Below are positions 1-6,809 of a stretch of DNA of 64,000 nt, piece by piece (the stretch's first letter is position 1; the number at the start of each line of letters is the position of its first letter). Made by a program: the position numbers and the translations under genes. Below the pieces are notes generated by a model. It was not told the origin of the DNA. It searched no databases and saw only the letters and a program-made list of their open reading frames with translations. This DNA is from Chromohalobacter marismortui (GTDB lineage Bacteria > Pseudomonadota > Gammaproteobacteria > Pseudomonadales > Halomonadaceae), in contig NZ_SOBR01000002.1 in assembly GCF_004364315.1 (NCBI RefSeq), forward strand, positions 434,001 through 498,000, written 5' to 3'.

Positions 1-364
1 CATCCTCACCATCCCTAACCCCGGGATGCGAGAAAACTTCCCCGTTGTTGGAAAAAGCCCATCCATGAAATGGGCAAACGACGCTGGCACTGTTGCCCTG
101 ACCTTCTCTAAGCTTCATTCCTCTATGTGGGCAGACATTATAAAAAGCACGTATATTGTTATCTGAATTAGCTATAAAAATGCTTTCTCCCAAAATATCG
201 AGGCAGAAAAAATCGCCGTCATTACGGGCATCCTCTTCTCTACCCACCATGAGCCATTTTTCCTTGAACAAACGAGCCTTCTCTCTTTCACACCACCTTT
301 CAGAAGCATAAGCATCAGGAAAGAACGACTCTCCCACATCATAACTTGAAAATATTTCACTCAT
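1..364 (-). CDS. Rieske non-heme iron oxygenase, alpha-subunit-like (partial, runs off the window edge)
   Basis: Translating the minus strand from the ATG at 364-362 gives 121 residues with no stop before the window edge, so only the N-terminal part is present. It carries the two halves of a Rieske [2Fe-2S] site: C-P-H-R about 75 residues in, then C-P-F-H-G-W about 20 residues later. The preceding region (SFFPDAYAS..ARLFKEKWLMVG) is typical of the large subunit of aromatic-ring-hydroxylating or related Rieske oxygenases. These enzymes use NAD(P)H-derived electrons to hydroxylate or demethylate a substrate. The catalytic iron domain lies outside the window, so the substrate cannot be named. 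The gene is divergent from the LysR regulator at 494. Its base composition is visibly more AT-rich than most of the window. Confidence 0.85.
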   Translation of the reverse strand, partial: MSEIFSSYDVGESFFPDAYASERWCEREKARLFKEKWLMVGREEDARNDGDFFCLDILGESIFIANSDNNIRAFYNVCPHRGMKLREGQGNSASVVCPFHGWAFSNNGEVFSHPGVRDGED

Positions 365-474
365 AACAATCGTCCCATAAGCGCACAATAACGGAAAATA
401 CAGAAACTTCTTAAGTGGCATCTATAAATATACAAACGTATCCTTATGGAACAACCGAGAGTTTTTCAATCAGC

Positions 475-491
475 TTTGAACTAGGCTCAAA
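475..491. promoter_or_regulatory. Candidate LysR-type operator (T-N11-A dyad)
   Basis: TTTGA-N7-TCAAA is an inverted repeat that contains a T-N11-A core. It lies immediately upstream of the LysR start codon, in the 129 bp gap shared with the divergent Rieske gene. LysR regulators commonly bind such dyads and autoregulate. Binding is inferred from position and shape only. Confidence 0.35.
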
Positions 492-493
492 AC

Positions 494-1369
494 ATGAAAG
501 AAATTGTGCACTTACAGAGCTTTTTGGCTGTCGCCAGGACGGGCAGCCTGACGCTGGCAGCGGAAGAGCTGCACGTGACTCCTAGTGCCGTGAGCCACCG
601 CCTTCGCCAGTTGGAGCAGCGTCTGGGGGCCAAGCTGTTGCGCAGAACACCCCATGGCATGGCGCTGACGGGTGAAGGGCAGCGATTCAAGGACCGCATC
701 TCTGATCCGATCGAGGCCATTGAAATGGCGTTGCGCCCGGAGACAGGGCAAGAAGGGCCACTTACCGTGAGTGTCATGCCCTGGTTTGCTTCCAGCTGGC
801 TGATGCCGCGCCTCAAACGGTTCCAGTTGCGCTGTCCCGAAGCACGCATTCGCATCGAGACCAGCAGTCAGCTAAGCGATCTCGCTCATGGGCATGTCAC
901 GGCAGCACTGAGATTTGGGCGGGGAGACTGGCCGGATATCGAGGTGGAACCGCTCTTTGACGAGTGGGTAATCCCCGTAGCCAGCCCAGATGTGGTCGCA
1001 CAAATGGGCTTGAATGCTCAAGATCCGGCACGGTGGCCTCGCCTCCCCGACCCTGACGATCTCTGGTCGAGTTGGTTTGGAGACGAGGTAATGGGCGAGG
1101 CTATGCGATCAAGCATAGAGCTACACGACACCAGCTCGCTGACGGAAGCGGCGGTCAACGGCATGGGCGTGGTGCTCGGACGCTACACGCACGTGGCTCC
1201 CTGGCTGGAGCGAGGCGACTTGGTCACGCTCGCCAGCCAATGGATCAGAATGCCGAAGCGCCACTACCTGGTTCGTTCGCGGCACCGCCCTATGCATTCC
1301 TGCTTTCCACATTTCCGCCGATGGCTGCATGACGAGGTCCAACGCGACCGAGCCAGCACGTCAAAGTGA
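494..1369 (+). CDS. LysR-family transcriptional regulator
   Basis: This 291-residue protein has the normal LysR length. Residues 1-60 form the winged helix-turn-helix (LQSFLAVARTGSLTLAAEEL, then HVTPSAVSHRLRQLEQRLG). The rest is a substrate-binding domain of the GcvA-like subgroup, with the characteristic VSVMPWFASSWLMPRL start near residue 92. It is divergent from the Rieske oxygenase gene at 364, so it probably controls that gene in response to its substrate. That is inference from layout. An AGG element 8 nt ahead of the ATG supports the start. The next gene is convergent. Confidence 0.88.
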   Translation: MKEIVHLQSFLAVARTGSLTLAAEELHVTPSAVSHRLRQLEQRLGAKLLRRTPHGMALTGEGQRFKDRISDPIEAIEMALRPETGQEGPLTVSVMPWFASSWLMPRLKRFQLRCPEARIRIETSSQLSDLAHGHVTAALRFGRGDWPDIEVEPLFDEWVIPVASPDVVAQMGLNAQDPARWPRLPDPDDLWSSWFGDEVMGEAMRSSIELHDTSSLTEAAVNGMGVVLGRYTHVAPWLERGDLVTLASQWIRMPKRHYLVRSRHRPMHSCFPHFRRWLHDEVQRDRASTSK

Positions 1370-1427
1370 GTTGTGTTGAATACATTCGGTAGTTATACGG
1401 AGAGGCGTCATGCAGGTCTGAAACGGC

Positions 1428-2237
1428 TCAGCTCATGACGACCATCACCACCAGCACGACCGTCAACAGTAGCAGGTAGACCCCGGCATGAACGCGATCG
1501 GGAATGCGCCCGATCCACCGCGACGCTAGGCGGATACCGAGCCATGAGCCGGCCGCCAGCGCCAGCAAGGCGCGCAGGTCCACATACCCCGCATACCAGG
1601 CGCCCAGGGGGGTATCGCTGGCCGACAGCAGCACATAGGTCACGGTGCCACTCACCGCCATCGGCAGCGACAGCGGATTGGCCATCGCCGTGGCCGCCGT
1701 CATGCTGGCCCCTCTGCGGCGCATCAGCGGCACGGTCATCACGCTGCCGCCAACACCTAAAAAGGCGGCGACAGTACCGATGAAGGTACCGGTCATCGCT
1801 GTCACTAGACGCCCCATGGGACGCACATCACCATACGCCTGATGCAGGAAACCGGGCCTAAGGATGGCATCCGCAATGGTAATCGCTAGATAGACGATAA
1901 ACGCCCAGCGCACCCAGTCCCCACTCAACGACAGCGCCGCGGCCGCGCCGAGCACGGCTCCGATGGCGATATAACCGATCAGTGGACGCACCAGATGCCA
2001 TTGCACAGTCCGCCGCCGGTGATGACGCCATGTCGATAGGGAGGCAGCGAAGATCATCAGAGCGGTCGAGGTTGCAACCGCAATATGCATGGCCGCCAGA
2101 CCGGCCGCACTATCCGGCCCATGAACGGCAATCAGCAGGGTATACATCAAGGGAACGACGACGAAGCCACCACCGAAACCGAACAACACGGTGGTGACTC
2201 CGGCCAACCCGCCGCAGAGAAGTAATATGCTATACAC
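1428..2237 (-). CDS. TauE/SafE-family membrane exporter
   Basis: This 269-residue polytopic membrane protein has about eight hydrophobic segments and the TauE/SafE (DUF81) signature: GGLAGVTTVLFGFGGGFVVV near the N-terminus and a repeat FIGTVAAFLGVGGSVMTVPL in the second half. Members export sulfite, sulfoacetate or other organosulfur or organic anions; the substrate here is unknown. I chose GTG at 2237 because AGGAG sits 7 nt upstream. The longest open frame begins at a TTG (2276) with no ribosome site. The gene is divergent from the AraC regulator at 2360, which is its likely controller. Confidence 0.85.
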   Translation of the reverse strand: MYSILLLCGGLAGVTTVLFGFGGGFVVVPLMYTLLIAVHGPDSAAGLAAMHIAVATSTALMIFAASLSTWRHHRRRTVQWHLVRPLIGYIAIGAVLGAAAALSLSGDWVRWAFIVYLAITIADAILRPGFLHQAYGDVRPMGRLVTAMTGTFIGTVAAFLGVGGSVMTVPLMRRRGASMTAATAMANPLSLPMAVSGTVTYVLLSASDTPLGAWYAGYVDLRALLALAAGSWLGIRLASRWIGRIPDRVHAGVYLLLLTVVLVVMVVMS

Positions 2238-2359
2238 CGGAACGCTCCTGGTGAACTCACCCCTGGTGGAACTCAACGACAGGAACGATATTCCGACAGG
2301 GGCTGGCCGACGTTCGCCACTTGGCCAATAATTGTCGTGTTTCGGCCAGGTTGAAGACG

Positions 2360-3193
2360 ATGCGCAATGTTCCTCTGGCGGACGTGGATCATGTGGCCCG
2401 GCCCATCGTGGCCATCGGCACCGACTACAGCCCCGGTACCCTGCTCGACTTCCACAGCCATCGCCGTGCCCAGTTTCTCTACGGCATGACGGGCTTGATG
2501 GAAGTCGACACCGATGACGGCACCTGGATGGTACCGCCCTACAGCGGTGTCTGGTTGCCGGCGGGCAAGCGCCACCGGGTGCGGATGAACGGCGTCAGTA
2601 CCCGCAGCCTGTACATCGAGCCCGTTGCAGCGCCACGCCTCTCTCCCAGTTGCGAGGTGCTGGTCGTGTCGCCGCTGCTGCATCACCTGCTGCTGGCTTA
2701 CGCCAACATGCCCGCACTCTATGACGAGAATGGCCGCGATGGTGCCCTCGCCCATCTCCTGCTGTACGAACTGCAGCTGGCGCCATCGCTGCCGCTGTTT
2801 GCGCCTTTGCCCCGTGCCCCTCAACTGGCAAGCCTGTGCAGGGATTTTCTCGGGAGGCCGCATATCCATAGCCTGCCCGAGGACTGGGCCCGGCAACTGC
2901 ACCGCAGCCAACGCACCTTCAATCGTCTGTTCCGTCAGCAGACCGGCATGTCCTTCGGCGTATGGCGTCAGCAAGCCTGCCTGATGGCCGCCGTTCCCAG
3001 ACTACTCTCCGGTAGCTCCGTTACCCGAACCGCGCTGGAGCTCGGCTACGACAGTCCCGGCGCCTTCTCCAGCATGTTTCGCAAGGTGCTCTGTCAATCC
3101 CCTACCGCCTTTGTTCGCGCGGCTACCCGTCAGGAGGAGGAGCTACCCACCATTGCTGATAGAGGAGATCGCCGGGGATCAGGTGATCGCTGA
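2360..3193 (+). CDS. AraC-family regulator with N-terminal cupin
   Basis: This 277-residue protein has an N-terminal cupin-like sensor (HSHRRAQFLYGMTG, then VPPYSGVWLPAGKRHRV, about residues 30-90). The C-terminus is an AraC/XylS double helix-turn-helix (about residues 165-260: LHRSQRTFNRLFRQQTGMSF, later LELGYDSPGAFSSMFRK). This layout matches NimR-type regulators that adjust small-molecule exporters. Its divergent position next to the TauE-like exporter fits that role, by inference. I chose ATG at 2360; AGG lies 9 nt upstream. The longest frame starts at a weak TTG (2321). The final 20 residues are charged and may be a lineage-specific tail. Confidence 0.82.
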   Translation: MRNVPLADVDHVARPIVAIGTDYSPGTLLDFHSHRRAQFLYGMTGLMEVDTDDGTWMVPPYSGVWLPAGKRHRVRMNGVSTRSLYIEPVAAPRLSPSCEVLVVSPLLHHLLLAYANMPALYDENGRDGALAHLLLYELQLAPSLPLFAPLPRAPQLASLCRDFLGRPHIHSLPEDWARQLHRSQRTFNRLFRQQTGMSFGVWRQQACLMAAVPRLLSGSSVTRTALELGYDSPGAFSSMFRKVLCQSPTAFVRAATRQEEELPTIADRGDRRGSGDR

Positions 3194-3222
3194 TATGCGT
3201 AACCTGACTGAGACTTCGCACG

Positions 3223-3247
3223 AACTATCCGGAACTTCCGGATAGTT
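3223..3247. repeat. 12+1+12 bp perfect palindrome
   Basis: AACTATCCGGAA and its exact reverse complement flank one central C, 30 bp after the AraC stop codon. There is no T-run on either side, so it is not a classical intrinsic terminator. It could fold to end the AraC transcript or be a protein-binding site. Confidence 0.5.
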
Positions 3248-3300
3248 AGCCTCGCTTCAGTTCCTTGAGCCACGAGAATGCTTGGCGGCGACTCCTCGAC

Positions 3301-3513
3301 GCCACACCACATAACTGCTTTACCCGAGAGCAGATCACTCTCGATCAGTATGAACTGGCTCACGGGGTTGATAGGAAAATTGGCGGTGAGCTTGGGCACG
3401 CCATAGACTTCGACGCGCTTGCCATGCACCTCACGAATTTTCTGCGCCAGCAGATCGAAGCCGCCATCGCCGGAGACAAGCGTGATGCCCGCACTCCACT
3501 CTGTAATGCCCCC
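3301..3513 (-). pseudogene. Remnant of a NYN-domain (LabA-like) nuclease gene
   Basis: In the minus strand one frame reads ITEWSAGITLVSGDGGFDLL, then AQKIREVHGKRVEVYGV, then a segment ending SQFILIESDLL. This matches the second half of NYN/DUF88 PIN-like ribonucleases, where the SGDxxF loop carries a catalytic acid and is followed by GKRVEV. There is no start codon or N-terminal half. The upstream sequence switches into transposase-like coding in another frame. I therefore read it as a truncated fragment. It sits among insertion-sequence debris. Confidence 0.55.
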
Positions 3514-3742
3514 TTGGTTTCCCGCAAGTCGGACTTGTATTGCTCACGGATATCCTTGGGGCAGGCCTTGAACCCGTTCTCCATGTTGCGCTGGGCTTCA
3601 TCGATCAGCCTTCGACCTCGGAGACGGTGAGATCATGCTGTCGGGCGGCCTCAGCGACCGTGGTCTTGCTCTTGAAGATGTCCATGACCACGGACGCTTT
3701 GCGCTCCTCGGGCCATCGCTTGATGGGGCTGTCGTCACTCAC
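3501..3742 (-). pseudogene. Frameshifted transposase OrfA remnant (IS3-like)
   Basis: From GTG at 3742 the minus strand reads SDDSPIKRWPEERKASVVMD, then IFKSKTTVAEAARQHDLTVS. This is a helix-turn-helix start of the kind found in IS3-type OrfA proteins. A stop interrupts it near 3608. The reading resumes in another frame as DEAQRNMENGFKACPKDIRE, which continues the same protein type, so a frameshift has broken it. No OrfB or terminal repeats were recognised. It joins directly to the NYN fragment. Confidence 0.55.
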
Positions 3743-4000
3743 CCTTTCCTCCTGATGACTGCACTATGTATGTAAAGCTCAGGAGAGGGTCACTTCAAAT
3801 GCGGCGATGCCATCCAGTAGTCCTCTCAAGCCGCCGATCATGGGAGCCTCCTCCATCAATAAAAGGTAAAGATAGTAAAGTTGCCAGGAAGCCACGCGAG
3901 ACGCAAAAAAACACCCGCCGTGAGGCAGGTTCTGATGGGATTCATCTTATGCTGGTAAAGGTCGGGCAGCCCGCGCGATAGCCTGCGTCCGAGATAAATT

Positions 4001-4144
4001 AGGACCTGTCACCGATTGCTTATCGACGTCATCGCCGAATCACTGAATACACGGTCTCGCAAGGCACTGTACTGGCGTGCATCCCTGGAAGGCTACGCTG
4101 AGGTGCTCAAGACATCAGTCGCGGGTCCAAGCATCCTTCAGTAG
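4001..4144 (+). pseudogene. C-terminal remnant of an IS30-like transposase
   Basis: The plus strand at 4013-4144 encodes RLLIDVIAESLNTRSRKALY followed by WRASLEGYAEVL and a TAG stop. This is the shape of the extreme C-terminus of IS30-family transposases (LNxRPRKxLxWxxPxE). Nothing upstream continues it. With the OrfA fragment it shows repeated insertion and decay between 3200 and 4200. The interval 3745-4000 shows nothing else I can recognise. Confidence 0.55.
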
Positions 4145-4211
4145 GGTCGCCCTTGGAACTTGAGGCCGCAAGAATTCCAGAAAATCGATATAAACAAACC
4201 CTTTACAAACG

Positions 4212-5069
4212 TTAGGTTACCATTCTTGATAGCTGCGGGTCGTTACGCAATAGCAAACACCAACGGGCTACAGAAGAAAGCTCGGCTGTAGGGTTCGTCA
4301 TCTCGCGAATACGTCCACGCACCTCGGTCAGTTTGGCTTTGGCCGCCGGATTGTTTCCAGTACGGCAACGGTATTTTGCAGCCTGAAAATCCTCGATTAA
4401 TAAGTCCAGTTTTTGCCATACCTTGCGACGGGCCTCCGCCAATGCTACATGCTCATTGAGTTTTAGACGTTTGACAGTCTCCGTAACTCGCTCTTGTTCC
4501 CAAAGGGATATATCAGGCACAGGAATTATCTTGCCTTCCTCGTCGAAGGCGATCAGCCCCACATCATCATCGTCAATGGGGTCAATCAGGTAGCGAGTTT
4601 CGGATTCCTCGCAGGGTTCATCGTAGGTCGAGCAGAGAGACCCGTCCTTGAGGGGAAACCATCCACCTTTCTTGCGATTGCCAACGTTCCCGCAGGCGCG
4701 AAAGTTCATGTAATCGAACGCCAGCCACCAGTAGCCATCGCGCTTGCTACCATCCAGTGTTCGGGCTTCCTTTTTGGGGCGGAAATGTTCCACATCGTAA
4801 TGGGAATAAAGCTCACGGACTTCCGAAAACCAGCACTTCCCAGCGGACAAGGCGAGTAACCACTCCTTTAAGATGCCCCAATGGGCACTGTTGGCATCGA
4901 TCAAGGCATTGCGCTCGCCACGCTTACCCACAGCATCAAGCGCAGCCAACTCATCGATAAGCTTTCTGGACTTGGCCATCCAAGCGTTCCATTCTGCTTG
5001 AGACCACGGTTCCCAACCGGGAATATCTGTATCTGTCGGCCGTCTGTTTTTCAGATCAATCCAAATCAA
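4212..5069 (-). CDS. PtuB-like HNH endonuclease (Septu-type effector)
   Basis: This 285-residue protein has an HNH nuclease core of the retron/Septu type: DVEHFRPK at residues 92-99, YWWLAFDYMNF from 113, then NRKKGGWFPL at 131-140. In the family the His of EHFRPK and the downstream Asn-Arg form the catalytic centre. The CxxC zinc knuckle often seen before it is reduced to one Cys (C79). The start overlaps the stop of the ATPase gene by 4 nt, as in ptuA-ptuB pairs where the ATPase controls a DNA-cutting HNH partner. It is the last gene of the defence operon. Function is inferred from family and context. Confidence 0.75.
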   Translation of the reverse strand: MIWIDLKNRRPTDTDIPGWEPWSQAEWNAWMAKSRKLIDELAALDAVGKRGERNALIDANSAHWGILKEWLLALSAGKCWFSEVRELYSHYDVEHFRPKKEARTLDGSKRDGYWWLAFDYMNFRACGNVGNRKKGGWFPLKDGSLCSTYDEPCEESETRYLIDPIDDDDVGLIAFDEEGKIIPVPDISLWEQERVTETVKRLKLNEHVALAEARRKVWQKLDLLIEDFQAAKYRCRTGNNPAAKAKLTEVRGRIREMTNPTAELSSVARWCLLLRNDPQLSRMVT

Positions 5070-6808
5070 CGTTCCTCCTCCTCCCGCAGGATCTCGTCAA
5101 TGATGCTATCGGCGATGTGGTCCTGTTCCTTCTGCTCCTCGGGCGTGAGCGTAGGCTTTCGAAACCGGCGATGCTGCGCCATCTTGCGCACGAATAGAGC
5201 ATAATCAGGATCGCGAAAGTCCGACGTGGAGAAGCCTAGGTCGGCCAGTTCCGCGCTTAAGCGGTTGAGCTCAGCATCCTCTTCCGGTGTACGAGGGGAT
5301 TTAACATACAACTCGTTACGGCGGAATAGTCGCCGCTCGGTTTCCACATCCAGCGTGGACGACAGTCCGAATAGTTCACTTTTGAGCAGCCCTGTCACAC
5401 CCATGCCTTGCGGATGTTCGTCTGGCTCATCCACCAAGATACGGCGGCCCTCGCGGCGCAAGATATGCACCTGCTCGCGCCTCAAGCTGCCCAACATTAT
5501 TGGGTCGTGTGTGGTAATCAGTAACTGCGAGTCTCCAAGGGCGCCAGCATCGGTGGTCAGCACACCCTCAATATCGTCGAAATAACGCAGCTTCCAGATT
5601 GGGTTCAGGTGAGTATCGGGCTCATCCAGCAGGAACAAGCAGTGATCCTCCCGGGTGATTCGCATCAACCCCAATACGGTGAGCATTTGCAGCTCGCCCT
5701 CGGATAACTGCCTGAAGCTTACCTTACCGCCATTCTCATTACGCTTCTTGACCGTGATGCGGATCTCATCGATCAAGTCGCCGATATAGGCGCCTTCGGC
5801 GTAACGGAAGAAGCTGTCAGGGCTACCAACAAGTTCGCCCAATTGCTTGAGCTTTTCGTGACTGGGCACAAAGAGATAGAGCTGTTTCTGCTTTTCAGTG
5901 CGTCCACGAAAATCGATCTGCTTGGTAACCTCCTGCTCGATGGGTGCCCAGGTCACCTGCCAGAGCTTGTCCAGAAACTCGCTTACCACATTACCGCGCG
6001 CGTACCAGAAGCGTGGGTCTCCCTCATTGAGCTCCTGTTCGTCAAAGCGACCGCTCCGACGCTTTTCACGCAAGCGGTATGGCTCTTTGAGCACGAAAAG
6101 CGCCGATTCCAGAGATTCAATATGCAGATTCGCCAGCACTTTTTGAAACACGGGGTCCTCTGACAGCAAGCAGGCCAGCAAGACCAACTGGCTGTGCCCA
6201 CCCCGGCAGTAGAACAGGCGACGCAGCCGGTCGTCGCCCAGTTGCTGCAGGCGGCTGCGTTCCCGTCGCTTGACCTCTTCAACGGCTCGGATATCCGCCT
6301 CACTGCCGGTGAAATTGCGCAGCAGGTCGGCGGGCATCACCTCCTCGGCTACGACCTCCTGGCGACGGTTGAAGCGGCGCTGGTGCTCTTGGAACAGCGC
6401 CTCGATCCGCTCGTTGCGACCGGAGTAGTAGGCGAAAATGTGCGAGGGCAGCAACTCGCGGTTTTTCAGCAGATATCCTTGTGATTCGGAGTTGCCATCT
6501 ACCCACACGAAGGGGCGCTTCTGTTTGCTCATATCGGTTTCAATGCGAACCCGGTGACCACGAATGGCATATTCCAGCGTGTAGTCGAGGGCGGCATCCC
6601 GATCCAGGTCGATGTCGCGGAAGATGGTGATTAGCGCTTCGATCAGGTTCGACTTTCCGGTGCCGTTCTGGCCGATCAGGGCATGGCTACGAATGGACTT
6701 GTGCGGCCCGTCGTCACTGCCGGGTGTCGACTCCAGATGGGTGGCAAAACGCATCTCCAGCTCTTGCAGATTGCGAAAGTGTGGGATCTCGAGGCGCAAC
6801 AGCTGCAT
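5066..6808 (-). CDS. PtuA-like restriction-associated AAA/ABC-class ATPase
   Basis: This 580-residue SMC/ABC-type ATPase has Walker A GQNGTGKSN at residues 46-54, an ABC-like signature RQLSEGELQ around 367-374, Walker B LFLLDEPDTH from 391 and the switch TTHD at 432-435. The inserted middle region (about 140-350) has no recognised fold by eye. Related ATPases (PtuA, AAA_15/AAA_21) sense invasion and license a nuclease partner. I chose ATG at 6808, which lies 1 nt after the hsdS stop. The longest frame begins at 6877 inside hsdS. It overlaps the HNH gene by 4 nt. All key ATPase residues are intact, so the protein looks functional. Confidence 0.8.
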   Translation of the reverse strand: MQLLRLEIPHFRNLQELEMRFATHLESTPGSDDGPHKSIRSHALIGQNGTGKSNLIEALITIFRDIDLDRDAALDYTLEYAIRGHRVRIETDMSKQKRPFVWVDGNSESQGYLLKNRELLPSHIFAYYSGRNERIEALFQEHQRRFNRRQEVVAEEVMPADLLRNFTGSEADIRAVEEVKRRERSRLQQLGDDRLRRLFYCRGGHSQLVLLACLLSEDPVFQKVLANLHIESLESALFVLKEPYRLREKRRSGRFDEQELNEGDPRFWYARGNVVSEFLDKLWQVTWAPIEQEVTKQIDFRGRTEKQKQLYLFVPSHEKLKQLGELVGSPDSFFRYAEGAYIGDLIDEIRITVKKRNENGGKVSFRQLSEGELQMLTVLGLMRITREDHCLFLLDEPDTHLNPIWKLRYFDDIEGVLTTDAGALGDSQLLITTHDPIMLGSLRREQVHILRREGRRILVDEPDEHPQGMGVTGLLKSELFGLSSTLDVETERRLFRRNELYVKSPRTPEEDAELNRLSAELADLGFSTSDFRDPDYALFVRKMAQHRRFRKPTLTPEEQKEQDHIADSIIDEILREEEER

Positions 6809-6809
6809 A

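Noticed and set aside
3766-3981. 71-codon plus-strand frame
   Set aside because: No ribosome site or family resemblance, and it lies in insertion-sequence debris.
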